NCBI GenBank assembly: GCA_000697055.1
Contig: JNDT01002254.1
Coordinates: 20,001 to 84,000 of the forward strand
Direction: 5' to 3'
Origin: Saksenaea vasiformis B4078
Lineage: Eukaryota > Mucoromycota > Mucoromycetes > Mucorales > Saksenaeaceae
Length of the DNA: 64,000 nucleotides
In this document: one piece after another, positions 35,739-48,212 of the stretch
Position numbering within the stretch: the first letter of the stretch is position 1
Layout of the letters: each line of letters starts with the position of its first letter
Program-made: the position numbers and the translations under genes
The notes under the pieces: generated by a model
The model's database searches: none
What the model saw: the letters and a program-made list of their open reading frames with translations, nothing else
Told to the model about the DNA's origin: nothing

Positions 35739-37093
35739 AAAGGCTTTATCAGAAGGTTAAACAAACGTTTTAATACTTTTAGGAAGAAGCTCTGCAAAGA
35801 AACTTACCACAAATTTAGGTTCATAATGCCGCCTCAGTAATGCATGATCCGTTGTGCTTTCTTTTTAGCTGCCCTGCGGAAAATCTGTTAGCGCAATTTC
35901 CGTCAACAGTAAGAAAAAGACTGAAAAGTACTCGGCGGCGCTGTGCAGGAGAAAGTTTGCATCGACTTCATGTGATCTCTTTCATAGTTAGTTAGTTAGT
36001 AACGGACGCATTAGGCGAAATCAAGCACATTAAAGGATCTCATCTCGTTCGATTTTCGGAGAGAAGTTTCTATAGTCCCTAATAGTTCAAGTCGTCTGAA
36101 CGCTTCTCGCAGAAGAAAGGATCTACAAATCAGCTGGTTGAAGTGATTGATGTCATATCGAGCATTAACACATGACGCAGATTCACAAGGAGCCAAAAGA
36201 TAAACTTTTATCGGCGTGGGTTTTATGAACAATATGGAAGAAGCTCATCCTTACTTCAGATACTTTCTTAGTGGTGATAAAAAAGCGTAACATAATGCAC
36301 ATTTATGAACAGCACGAAGCAAAGCCAAACAAAATCAATTAATGATCTGGGCCCAGATGTATCCGCTATCTCTTTTTTTTTCTGTTCTGGCCCTTTCAGT
36401 CGGCAGTTTACACCTTTTGCCATAAAGCAAATTTGGCATTTTGAAATCGTTACAGCGTTATTTCTTTATCTAATAGATCTCCCGGAACAACTGTATCTGA
36501 ATAGAATACATACCTTACTTGCGGCATTTCCTCACATCAAACAGTGTGGTTCTGTACAACCACGGTCAGTCCACATACGCTGGTTCCCATTACAATTTAT
36601 GCAAAAGCCAAATTTCTTATTATGTGATACCGCTCCGTCGGCGTAAGGGCAATGTTAATCAGCTACGTCGAAGCCAAGCTTACCTACACTTTGTTACTGG
36701 CAATGTAGCATATCATGCACATGTATTGGAAAAGTTACATGTTGTGAAGACGTCGCTGAACTATGGCTTGGCTTCCATCTTGTCAATGGCACCTTGATTT
36801 GAACAGTGCATATGATTTATGGCTTACTGTTAGCGCTACTTTGACGTTTATGACAGCGCTTCATTCTAAGATTTACGCAATCAAAACCCGCGTGAGGTTC
36901 TATCTATGGAAAGATGTGATGACCAGTTGTGGATAACAGATATTCAAGCCATGCCATTTCTTTAGAAAGTGGGGACAATCTCGTCGTAGAATGTATTTGT
37001 CGGGCATGAAAATGAAATCTCTGGGCCGAAACAAAAAAAGAAAAATAAACCTTCGACACCACCAATAAACCCACCTTTTTTGGAAACGCACCA
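35739..37093. other. intergenic stretch
   Basis: About 1.35 kb between the Asn synthase copy 2 start and the PSMD5-like start. It should hold both promoters. Frames up to 113 codons (36305-36646) lack motifs and splice continuity. A GTTA tetranucleotide run sits near 35987. Confidence 0.45.
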
Positions 37094-39329
37094 ATGTCAC
37101 CCGCTGCGATTGCACCGATCGAAAAAGTAGCTCAGGTTATTAAACCAGATGCCAACGTGTCCAATGCAGAAAAGATCGACGTACTGAGAGCATTCTCTGT
37201 GGGTCTCGGAGGTGAGCCCCAGCTGTCGGTTTTGTCAACTTAAAACTTGTACGATAGACGCGCCCACGATGGAGCAAACAACACAAGTACTCTCAGCCAT
37301 TCCTCTTTCCAGTTTTTACAATGCATTGTCCACCGAAGACGATACACTGATTACTGTTCTTTGCGACGTCATTGCCAAACTATTGAGTCCTTATCCTTAC
37401 GATGCTTTGACGGCGGCAGATAACAAAGTATGAGAGCAGTCATTGCAATGAAGATTCTCACCACGAATATCTTGTACAGCCTTTTCTTTTGGAAGGTTTA
37501 ACACATTTTACGCCCGCGATACGTTATCTGTCGCTACAGCAAGTGGAAAAGTGTCTCGCTTCGGATACAACTGTTTCCAGGATGGTACGATCAAAACTAA
37601 AAAAGTGGACAAGGAGAAAGGGCTAACTGGCTGAACCTGTGCAGGTTCAATCCGATATATTTCCACTGACCTTGACTTGTTTGACGTTTCAAGATACCCG
37701 AACAGCGAACAAGGCCGTGGATCTGATTTATAAGGTTCGGTCAAGTGAAAAACCGAATCTAGAAAACGTCACTCTAACTCAGTCTCCAAGATTGCATTGA
37801 TGACACCGGGGCAAACTGCGTTTTTTGGCGATATGTGTCTTTCAGTTCTCCAGAGTCTCTTGGCTATGTAAACGAGATGATGGGTGCGATACCAAGCAAC
37901 TGACGGACTAGCAAAATTAGAAATGGAACTGTGCGATTTCGGGTCTACGAACTAGTTATTAAGATAGCTGGGTCTTCTGATCATGCGTTTCGGGAATGTG
38001 AGAAAGCAGGGTTGCTCCAAACGATTGTCGATGAACTCAGGTCGGAAGACTTGCTGCTCAAAATCAATGCAATTGAAATGCTCAATGAGGTATAGCTGGT
38101 CGATAGAAAGAGAACGCAGGAATTAAATTCTTGTAGATTGCGGTTACGCCATTAGGAGTAGCGTTTTTACAAAAAGCGTGCTTGTTGGAGGAACTAGCAC
38201 TTGTTCTGGGCCGTGAGAATGAGGATGATGTCGTGGTGGTGTTGACCAAGTGCGCCATTTTAAAATTCTTTGGTAGACTGGGCGAGAACAAGGTAAAATG
38301 CCGGAAGAGAATGCCTGTCGACATGGGACCATTGATCATGAATTTCAGGATATTGAATTTGCACCAATTGAAAACCGGTATCAAATCTTGGGTCTGTTGC
38401 AGCAATGTCTAGAGAGTACCAATAAGGAAATATTGGTAAGGAGCATGGATAGCCATCGTCTGCTTTTCTGTAGCTGAAGTTTGGGAACATTTTGAATTAG
38501 GTGACCTGTATTGCAACCATTGGACTGATTGGCTCCCACGCAGACGGTTTGCATCTGATTCATTGCAGCTCGTTGGAAGGAAAGCTGGTGGCACTCTATC
38601 CATCAGCTGCAGGCGACATAAAATGCATCCTTCTTCAGAGTTTATCCAAACTTATTGGTGTTCGGTAAGCGAAAAAAAAAAAGGCCATAGCTCAGCTTTG
38701 ACCATTGTTCTCATGTCTGCAAACGCGTGGGATAGAGACCAAAATGATACTACAGTTGATCAGATGACTTGTGAACTCTATCAGAAGATAGACGGTGAGA
38801 TAAAAAAAAAAAAGGCCCGTATGCAATCTAGATCACTGAACTGCTTAATTCAGGTCGTCCAACAATGTTGCAGAGCGTTATTCGAACGGCGAAAGAGCCA
38901 TCTGAGGAAACTCGCATTGCTGCATTTGCCCTGATGCAAGCCATAGCCTCGCACAGATGGGGTCATGAGGTAAAACCTGTCTTTTTATCGCAGCTTGTAC
39001 AGTTTGTCCACTTATATTCTTTTAATACGTTAGACTATGGCGCAATGCAGCGAGTTTATGGATTACATTCTAGACCGAACAACGGAGCATACATCGCAGG
39101 GCCAGGTAAAAAGAAAGGAAAAGGAAAGAAATCATTTTTTTTAAAAAATTCACACATGAGGGTACTTTATGCGATGTAGCGTTGGAAACATGCCATTGTC
39201 CAAACGATGGCAACAGCGCCACAGGCTGCAGATATCTTGGGAAGCTACTATCATATGTGCCAACTGTATGTCAGGCAGGGCCCTTTCTACAGACCAACGG
39301 AGGCGGCTGCGGCCACAGAAAGTGTTTGA
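37094..39329 (+). CDS. 26S proteasome assembly chaperone, PSMD5/S5B-like
   Basis: ARM/HEAT-type solenoid related to animal PSMD5 (S5B) and more distantly yeast Hsm3, which chaperones assembly of the proteasome base through Rpt1. Many small exons join in frame, starting at ATG 37094. Recognisable blocks are PFLLEGLTHFTPAIRYLSLQ, GQTAFFGDMCLSVLQSLLAM, IRNGTVRFRVYELVIKIAGS, IEFAPIENRYQILGLLQQC, HADGLHLIHCSSLEGKLVAL and RIAAFALMQAIASHRWG. The end, FMDYILDRTTEHT then HAIVQTMATAPQAADILGSY and QGPFYRPTEAAAATESV, parallels the C-terminus of PSMD5. Introns are mostly 45-80 nt, several with A-rich starts. No exon is broken, although no single open frame exceeds about 120 codons. Confidence 0.82.
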
Positions 39330-39607
39330 TGGATGAAGAAGGTTACATTTGTTGTCGAATTGTACTCTATATGACAAAATTAAGGGTTCAACCATGTACA
39401 ACCCCGAAATTCAAATAAACAAAAGAAAAAAAGGGCACTGAACGGAATGGCATCAACGAACCCAAAATGGATAAAAAACTGATAACAGTGAATACGGCTA
39501 TTTCCCGGATAACCTCTTAATCCCACACACACACAAAAATCTTTCTTTTTGACTTCTTTGTTCTGCTTTCTTTTTCTTCTTCATTTTTCTAACAACAAAA
39601 AAAAAAG

Positions 39608-40708
39608 ATGTACCAACCAGACACAAAACAAAATGTTTACCCCTGTCTTTCAACAATCACATCAAAGACATCCACGAATACATCAATAAATCACCATTAT
39701 CCATCATCAAGAAATAGCACGCCTAGACTGTATAAATGGTCCTTTTTTCGGCGCTTTATGCTGTTCCGTCCAAACCCACTGCCTACGCAGAATCACCACT
39801 GGACCCCACACATCAGTAAATATGGCGTTCTGCAGCGTCAAACAATTGGTGAAGGTTCCTCCGCCACTGTACGGTTAGCACATTTGACGGAGAAGGGTCA
39901 GCGACGTGTATATGCTGTCAAGGCATTTCGCAAACGCAAGTCCCGAGAAGTAAAAGCAGCTTACATGAAACGCCTGACTAGCGAATTCTGCATTTCCAAG
40001 GTGTTGAACCATCCAAATATTGTGCAGACATTCGATCTAGTAGTAGATGGTCAGGGTCGGTACTATACCGTCATGGAATATGTACGTTAAAGGGAAAAGA
40101 ATGTGAATGGGATTTAAACATTTATTCCATTTTTCTAGTGTCCTGGTGGAGATCTCTATGCCGCATTAATACATGGTCATGTCACATTACAAGACACGGA
40201 GGACTACTTCCGACAACTTTTACAAGGCCTATCCTATCTCCATTCGTTAGGAGTAGCACACCGCGACATCAAACCCGAAAATTTATTGCTAACTGAAACA
40301 CGTCAATTGAAAATCGCCGATTTTGGTGTGGCAGATGTATTTCATGAGACATGGCAGGGCCATCAACGTTTGTCGGACGGTCTTTGTGGTTCCAGACCCT
40401 ACATTGCACCAGAAGTATTTGAAAAGAAAGGTTACTGGGCCGCCAAAGCAGATGTCTGGTCCGCAGCGATTGTATTTTTTGTCATGCGCTTCGGTGGTGT
40501 TCCGTTTAACTCGGCTCAGCGCACGGACCTCCATTTCCGCAGATATCTAGCCAAATATCATGACAGATGTTTTAAAGCCTTTGATTACTTCGACCCTCCC
40601 TATCGAAATATCATGTACAATATGCTTCATCCCGATCCCACCTGTCGCTGGTCTGTCGACGAAATTCTAAAACTACTCTCCTTGTACAAAAAAATCCACG
40701 CCATATAA
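39608..40708 (+). CDS. serine/threonine protein kinase, HAL4/HAL5 (NPR/HAL) type
   Basis: Two exons (39608-40081, 40139-40708) joined over a 57 nt intron give about 347 residues. An ~80-residue Ser/Thr/Asn-rich leader precedes the kinase domain: glycine loop IGEGSSATVRLAHL, VAIK-equivalent lysine in YAVKAFRKRKSRE, helix-C region YMKRLTSEFCISKVLNHPNI, hinge VMEYCPGGDLYAAL, catalytic loop AHRDIKPENLLL, DFG in KIADFGVADVF, and the activation-segment end CGSRPYIAPEVFEKKGY. The spacing and the RRYLAKYH element late in the domain resemble fungal Hal4/Sat4-Hal5 kinases, which regulate ion and nutrient transporters. The kinase call is firm, the subfamily inferred. The leader is much shorter than in yeast Hal5. 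Confidence 0.88.
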
Positions 40709-43288
40709 GTCTTAACACACACACACGCTCGCTAATCCTCTTTATTTTCGAGTCAAATGACTGCTTCTCTTGGAAAAATAAACATGATCGCTATGCTTGC
40801 TGCATAGTTGGGAATAATCTCATAACTTTTTTTTTCCTGTTTCTTTGTCCTACAACAATGCATTCTGACATAATGAATATGACAAGCATCGCACAAACGT
40901 CTCTTTCTTTCTTTCTTTCTTTTTCCTCTAATCAGGAAACGTAAGGCGCTTCCATTGCACAATGAATTTTTTAAGCTCTATTTCCAACTTTCCGTACAGT
41001 CATACTATATACAGTTCAAAACCATGGAATCGTGTCCTCATCTGAACAAACTTGGAACACGGCTTGGTAGTAACTGCGCAAGTGTGGCTCATCTGGTGTT
41101 CGCTATTTCCGTTTTCAGAGATCCAATTTCTCCTCGCTACGTGTTAAGCTAACGAAAACCTTGTCGTTGTCTCGTGGTCTTTCAAAGAGAGGTTAAGGAA
41201 AGCAGGAAACATCTTGTTTAAGTATCGTCCTGTCTTGAACTTTCAAATAACAGAAGTTGACATTTACATCTATGGCGATACAAATCACATCGAAATAAGT
41301 GTCATGTTAATGTCATCTTGAGTGTTCGCCATGGTCGAAATCAATAGAAAACTTCTGCAGATGGTTGCCTGTTTCCCCCTTTTCCTTCTCATGCACAGCG
41401 CTCTGATTAACTTCCTATCTAATAACAGGGGAACTGTGCATGAATCAGCACGTTTTGTATTGGCCTATTGCACGCGCATAAGCCATAGATTCTTCGCTTT
41501 CCATTGCTTAGTTACGAAGCCATTGCATCCCGATGTATTCTGGGACATTGTTTTAAAGTATCAGGATACAAACAAATGGCTTTTTTTTTGGTATAAATCC
41601 TTCCCTTCATTGATTGCAATGCTGCAGGTACTGCTTTAGTCTAGGTCAGTCCGGTGGATCCACTGATTCGTTCCTCTTGCAAATTATTCTTGCTTCATCT
41701 TTAGGAGTAGTTAAAAGATATAGAGAGATCCAACAGCGTGATAAAGATCCGATTATAAAGACACATGCCCAGTACGCACACGTATGGGCCATCTCTGTAA
41801 AAATCCCAAGCATGTAGCACGACCTCGATGAATTATGCTTCTTGTACGTTAACATACCTACAGCAGACAAAGAGACATGTTTGGATATAAGTTACTTTAT
41901 AACCGTATTATCACTGCCGATAGATTGGTACGAATAGGGTGCAACCTCGTTAGTAGACCAATTCTGAAAATGCCAAAGATCCTTGAAGAAGGTGTCGTAG
42001 TGAATCGGCTCACGTGGCGCTGATATCGCGAGTAGGAGCAAATACCAGCCTGCTTGAAGTAAATGTAAATAAGATCCGGTGGAAAGCCACCTAAACGTGT
42101 CAACAGACTTATTGTGTCCTGCCTTTCAGCTGCAAGTTGACAGCTTAGTTAGGAGGCAAATGGAGAATACTGATATGCCCTCATGATAAGCGTGTCCCCA
42201 CTGCCCTGTAAAGCCACAATGTTTGGTTGCTTCATCATGCGCTATATGCCACATCTGTATATGCGGATCATAATCATCTAGCAATCCGTTTCATGTCCCT
42301 AGTAACTTGTAAGTACCCATTTTGGTCCTGTTAGCATCCTATGATTAGCATTCGTCGTGAGATTGCGCTCTAGCATCTGTTTACTTCTGATCGCCTATGT
42401 ACACAATAGGATAGTGTGATAGAACTCCCTCGACGGTTCACAGCTTTCTACCAATAGTCGGCAACACTTTCCAAATAGTGCACGGTTATATGGAAAGATA
42501 TTGTATATTTCCTGTCAGTAGCGGTAGCTATGAGTTCGTCTCGCTAGAATTGACAATTGCTTACAAGTAAATGAACATACGTCAGATGAAGGACAGCGGT
42601 GTCACGACCAGCATGCCTGTAGGTGCCCTTGTCGTGAAGCTCATTCCCCGGCATCACAGAAATGTGACCTTATCAGCTACGTTCAGTAATACTTCCTCCA
42701 TTTTTCCAGAACGCTTGTCGTTATATATGAACAACGGAGTGCTACTGTTGTCAATATTCGTTGTAGTAATCATGATAATGAAAGTTTGGATTTTGCATAA
42801 CTTCCTTTTTTTTTTTCATCGGACAATATCATTATCCACGATACTTTCGGTGGAGCAAACTATAAGTTAGACAGATTCAGTGTTTGATAACCTTTACTAA
42901 AACTACACGTAGGTACGACGCAAAGACATCTTATGCGCTATGCTGTTCCGAAGGCTTTTCTTATTAGCTATCCTTTGCTGATATGCATTTGCTTCATATG
43001 GCGGATGAGTGCGACCTCTCTCTCTCTCTCTGTCTCTCATTGATTTCAATCTCAGACTCTCGGAGAAGCGGGTAGACGAAAAGGCTTACGTGAACGCAAG
43101 CTTGGTTCTATCAAACGGTTGGTCGGACGAACAGTACCTCGGATGACCTCAATGTTACGTTTCTCGTCTAGGGCAATTTGATTGGCACGTTTTTTCAATT
43201 TTCCGATGATTTAACTAAGAAAAACTGTGTTTGGCATCATTGGCAAACGCGCTTTCTAATTCGCTGGCTATTCATCTACTCCCTGCGA
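40709..43288. other. gene-poor stretch
   Basis: About 2.6 kb with no supportable gene. A CTTT microsatellite lies at about 40900-40922 and CT repeats at 43017-43040. A 105-codon plus-strand frame (41322-41639) is Phe/Leu-rich and unlike any family I know. The last 200 bases should include the aminotransferase promoter. Confidence 0.5.
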
Positions 43289-44919
43289 ATGTTCACACCG
43301 CGACTTTTCACCGCTACTGCCCGACGTGCTTTTTCTTCCACTTCAAAGCTCATGGGTCATTCACAAACAATCAAACCAGCAGCCCGCGTCTCCAGCTTTG
43401 CAAAAGACGGTAGCGTTTTGCTTATACTAAGCGGTTTGTCGTGTCGCTAATGTTAACCTAGTGTGGTCTATTTTCACACCTTTGGCCGCTGAAACCAAGG
43501 CTATCAACCTCGGTCAAGGTTTCATGAAGTAAATACGAGAAGACCCATTGATTGATAGCACCAACTAAACGAATCTCTCTCTTTTTTTTCTTTTAGTTTT
43601 GGCCCTCCTGCTGTTGTCGAAGAAGCTGCAAAGAGAGCCATTGAACAAGTCGAATCAAACCAGTACAGGTAAAAAGATAAAAGGGAAGGAAGGTTAGCTT
43701 AGTTTCATCGAGGTTTAACGCAAGTTCCTGTTAGTCACCCTCGCGGTCGACCAAGATTGAGAAAGGCCCTTGCTGATTCTTATGGACCCGAATTTAACCG
43801 TTCCCTCAATCCTGAAACGGAAATTCTGATCACTGCTGGTGCAAACGAAGCCATGTTCGCCACTTTTGCAGCGTATCTGGATGAAGGCTCCGAAGTGATC
43901 TGTATGGAACCCTTCTTTGATCAGTACATCGTAAGTATAGGAATGAGGTGTGGGGCGATGCAGGTAAAAAATTTTAAGGAATCGATAGTCCAATATCACA
44001 ATGAATGGCGGTAAACCTGTGTTCGTGCCGCTTCGTGCGCCCGAACGCGCTGCACACGAAACCATCTCGTCCCACGAATGGCGACTCGATATTGACGAAC
44101 TCCGATCCAAAATCACACCAAAAACAAAGATGATTGTTATCAACACACCGCATAACCCTATTGGTAAAGTGTTTGACGAGGAAGAACTTTTGGCTATCGG
44201 AAAGGTGGCAGAAGAGAATAACCTCCTGATTCTGTCCGATGAAGTGGTAAGCTGCACGACCTATAAAAGATCCGACAGCCTCATTTTGGGAATAGTATGA
44301 CAGACTCTACTTCCCCCCTGTCACAAAATTGCCTCGTATTGCGACCTTGGGTAACTTGTGGGAACGTACCATTACTGTGGGTTCAGGTGGAAAGACATTT
44401 GCCGCTACTGGATGGCGTGTTGGTTGGTTGATCGGACCTGAGCATCTTATCAAACATTCGTTTGCGGCACAAACACGCATTGTCTTCTGCGTGAACTCAC
44501 CATGCCAAGAAGCAGTGGCAGCCGGTCTGGAAGCGTCGTTAGAGCAACCTTTGTTCAAGGAACAGACAGATGGTTATTTGCAAAAACGTCAAATCCTCTC
44601 CAACGTGTTTGATGAACTTCAATTGCCTTATACCACTCCAGATGGAGCCTACTTTATTCTTGTCAACACATCCAAGATTGCTCTTCCCAAAGACTATCCA
44701 TTTCCCGAAGAGCTGAATGAACGTGGTGAAGACTTCAAAATGTGCTATTGGCTCACCAAGGAAATTGGTGTATGCGCGATCCCTCCCTCCGAGTTTTACA
44801 TCAAGGAACACTGGCCACTGGCTAAGCATTTTGCTCGTTTTGCCTTCTGCAAGACAGACGATGTGCTTCACCAAGCTGTTGATCGCTTGCGAAAATTGAA
44901 ACCATTCATTAGACAGTAA
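43289..44919 (+). CDS. kynurenine/glutamine-type aminotransferase (class I/II PLP), BNA3-like
   Basis: Fold-type I aminotransferase resembling yeast Bna3 and animal kynurenine aminotransferases, converting kynurenine to kynurenate and transaminating glutamine or other amino acids. Exons join in frame: a basic Ser/Arg-rich leader (MFTPRLFTATARRAFSSTSK) suited to mitochondrial import; VWSIFTPLAAETKAINLGQG; NFGPPAVVEEAAKRAIEQ; QYSHPRGRPRLRKALA; ITAGANEAMFATFAAYLDEG; MIVINTPHNPIGKVF; LLILSDEV; then YDRLYFPP. The PLP lysine lies in GSGGKTFAATGWRVGW. The C-terminal domain is complete, ending RLRKLKPFIRQ. Translation could also begin at the Met in KLMGHSQT, giving a cytosolic form without the leader; dual targeting is inference. 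The gene converges on the transporter, with only 56 bases between stops. Confidence 0.92.
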
Positions 44920-44975
44920 ATAAGAAAACAAACAAACAAGAAATACAATATGCTCTCTCTCTCTCTCTCCGCGCT

Positions 44976-46681
44976 TTATCGCAACTCATACTGATCCTCT
45001 TTGCCGTCGTCGTCTTCTCGGTACGTTGTGAGTGCTCCATCAACCACGAGGAAGGGCGTGCTTTCGGCAACCATGCTGTAAAGATGTTTGGTGGAAGGTT
45101 CTTCGGTTTCTTTTGATAATTCATGGTCATGCACTTGTTTGCGAGCCTGTAGTACGGCATGTCGCATCTTCATCCAGTTGTAAAGCGCAATACCACACAA
45201 TGTGATACATAACCCGATAATATTGGTAACGGTCAGACGATCCCCAAACACCATGGATGAAATACCAATGGTTGCCACTTCCTATCAATAGAGTTTGTCT
45301 CAAATGCATCCACTGAGGAGGACGGTTCTACCTTGAAAATTCCGCAGACACTCAATGTGACAACGGAAGTTCGCTTAATCAAGAAAAACTCGGACATGAT
45401 CATCAGGAACGCTAGTAAACCTCCAGCAAAGACTGCGGATATCTTTTACGAAAGCTTAGGTCGATGATCTTCGTCTAAGATGCCCGCCTCACTTACTGTT
45501 TGTAATCCTTCTGCTACGGAGACAAAGAACGCACTCCAGAAAATGGTAACGTAACCTTCTACAGCACCAGAGATGACCAGCAGGACCAATGCTTGAGCAG
45601 GAGCCAAGAAAAAAATGGATGCAAATGGATTGGTAAGCCCCATACTCTCCTTCCGTAAAAGCACCTCGGTGAGACTCCATCGAAGACCACCGCAGACAGA
45701 AGCTGCCATGACTTGTATAAATCTAAACAGCAGTAGTAAAATTAAAAACAGCACAGCAAAAGCGGCGTGCCTTTTTTTTTTTACCCAGCCCATACGAATT
45801 CCGTTTCGTCTGAAACCATCAAAAGGACACCCATGGAGATGATAAGGATCACGCTGATCAGTTTGAGACTCACTTTCTCTAGTCTAAATAGAAAAGCAAA
45901 TAGCAAGACAAAGGCGAGGGTTGAGGATTTACACATTGCTGAAATTGAAAATGGTTAAGTACGGCGAAATTAAAAAACAGGAGAAAACTCAACTATAAAA
46001 TGAAAGCGTAATCGTTTTGAGTGATAGATTTGATAGGCCAATGTCAAGACTCGTAGCAAGCGCGCAAGGAAAGACTTTGCGCCTATAGAGAGAGAATATA
46101 GATAAGTATGCATGCTTTTCTTTCTATCCACTGTTGCTTACATGTAATCCGAAAAGGAGGGTATTTTGGACGGTCGTAGTTTGGGTACGGCGAGAAGTGA
46201 TAACCCTGAAAAGATGAACTGCACAATCATGTGGATGCCTGAAACAAATAATGGGAATTGAAAGCTGTAATAATCTGGTGAAAACATCCATTTGTTGTAT
46301 ATAGAAAGAAACGTCGCAAACTAAGCTCGTGTTAGCACAACTTTCCATCTGAACAAACAGCCCATTATCTTACTGTGTACCTAAAGGGAAGGCGAAAAAG
46401 TTCTTAGTTATGCAGCGTTGACATGATAAATTATATATATATATTTACCACATCAATATCCAAAATACGTTAATTGCCGACGACCGGAGAATGGCTTTTT
46501 TTGTGTTGGCTGGCACGTCTACTCCATGTGGGGAAATGTCGTGCAACAGACGTTCTGATGATGCCGTAAGCGGATCGTCTGCTAATAGCCGTATTTCACT
46601 TTCAGACGAAGACCGATGGGTAGCCAGTTGCTCGTTCATTTTGACATGATGTGGCGTGTCAACGGCTGATGCTTGACTCAT
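44976..46681 (-). CDS. nucleotide-sugar/triose-phosphate translocator-type transporter, SLC35C2/YMD8-like
   Basis: Drug/metabolite-superfamily transporter with about ten membrane segments, probably in the Golgi or ER. The start is the ATG at 46681 in a GCCACCATG context. The first exon is a polar N-terminus rich in Ser ending at INVFWILMW. Later exons give FLSIYNKWMFSPDYYSFQFP, FVSGIHMIVQFIFSGLSLLA, VSLKLISVILIISMGVLL, ASVCGGLRWSLTEVLLRKE, NPFASIFFLAPAQALVLL, AFLMIMSEFFLIKRTSVVTL and DRLTVTNIIGLCITLCGIAL. The SIYNKW and GGLRWSLTE motifs are typical of the SLC35C2/YMD8 branch. The substrate is not predictable. A ~70-residue acidic cytosolic tail ends the protein. Seven or more exons. Confidence 0.85.
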
Positions 46682-46897
46682 GGTGGCGCCCAAAAAAGAG
46701 AGAAGGGAAGTAGAAAAAGGACCTTTAAGTTTTTGATCGTCCGCTGAGACGACTACCCAATTGCCTTTTTTAAAAAAGCCATCCTCTCGTTTCTTCTGTT
46801 TGCGACAAAGTAAGAAAACTGCACATGAAAAATAAAAAGAAACACGGTATTTGTTTTCTAAAGTAAGTTTTATTCTGTAAATGATTATAGCCTATCC

Positions 46898-48212
46898 CTA
46901 TGATGCTTCCTCAAAACGCCTTCGAGCCTTCAAAAGACAAAGAGTCAGTGTCTATTAGCAACTCGCCTCACTATTTTACTTACCATCTCCTTGACACGAT
47001 CTTTATATGATTCCGAACCTGTTGTTGGGGTGATATCTCTTTTGGCGTAAGCCGTTCCCAAACCGGCGCCTTGGGCATATTGTTGGGCGGCGATTGGATC
47101 CACGATGCCTGATCCATCTTTGCCCAGACCTTCGCCACGACGCCATCCCATTTGTTTCAACATACGTGCACCAACGTTATCGTCTGCTAAAGGTGTCTTA
47201 ACGGACGCCGTTTTCTCGACACGTCTAATGATCCACGTTCAGCGCAAAAAAAGAAAAGACATTTCTTTCTTTCTTCCTTACATGTCTGCTTCAGGTCTCG
47301 ATCTTGCCGGGCCAGCAGGTCGGTACTTTGGTTCGGTCAAGACAGGTTTGTCTGGTTGACCAAAGGCTTGTCGACGTTCAGCAGCTCGATTTCGGTAGTT
47401 TTGCTAATAATAATAGTAATAATAATGATAAGAAAAAGATTAGCTCTATTTTATTTCAAATACAATGATTTCTTACCTCGACAAGTTGATCTTCAGCTTG
47501 TTCTGTTTTTGTCTTTCCGTAACGTCTTTTCATCCGTGCTTTTTCGACACTGACAGGATCTCGGAGGTTTTTCTATTAATTGAACGACGCCATCTGGGCG
47601 TTAGATAACCTTGTTTTCGTTCAATTAAGTCGAAGGTGTTAAACGCCCAAACCACATAAAAAAAATCTGCATTCTCCCACTCCCGCAATTTTTTTTCTTA
47701 TGCGCTTTGTTTCTTTTTACGGTTGCTGATCGTACTTTGTGTAGTTCTGAAATGTCTTGATGTCGTTCCAGGTCTTGTTTCGTCTTGAACTTTCGTTGAC
47801 ATAAGAGACATGCCATCATGGATAAATCAGCGAAATCATCGATTGGTATTTCAGACTCTGCTTCTTCCAAGTCGACTTGCTTTAACTCGGCCTTCTTCTG
47901 ATTCCATTTCTGAAGTTGGCTATGAATCTGTTGATGGTCTCTGTTTAGTTCCTCTTTCTCTGTTTTTCTCTGTTTTTAGAAGGCAAGAGGCACCTTTTTA
48001 GAAGCAAGAGGTACGCTGCTATCTTTTTCGATTCGTTTGCGCTTTCGATCCTCCTCATTACAAGGCAAAGCGCCATCCGAAGATGATTTTGCCGGACCTT
48101 CAGACGGCCCACTTTCCTCTGGCTTCTTCTCCTCTGTCACATTGCTCTCTTCAGTAGAAAGTTTCGATCGAATAACAAACTTGAATGTTTGCTGCTGTTT
48201 TTGTGGAAACAT
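46898..48212 (-). CDS. RBM5/RBM10-like splicing factor: C2H2 zinc finger and G-patch
   Basis: Nuclear RNA-binding-type protein corresponding to the C-terminal half of animal RBM5/RBM10. The first exon from the ATG at 48212 is charged (KRKRIEKDSS, a likely nuclear signal). A later exon contains a C2H2 finger (MACLLCQRKFKTKQDLERHQ then SELHK), then NYRNRAAERRQAFGQP, parallel to YRDRAAERREKYG in RBM5. The G-patch is NVGARMLKQMGWRRGEGLGK and QGAGLGTAYAKRD, and the C-terminus SYKDRVKEMARRRFEE is also RBM5-like. No RRM, RanBP2-type finger or OCRE domain is seen in or upstream of the gene, so it is shorter than the animal proteins. Exons are separated by 60-100 nt introns. Confidence 0.85.

Noticed and set aside
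41322..41639. 105-codon plus-strand ORF
   Set aside because: No family resemblance and no supporting exons on either side. A chance ORF in AT-rich DNA is as likely.
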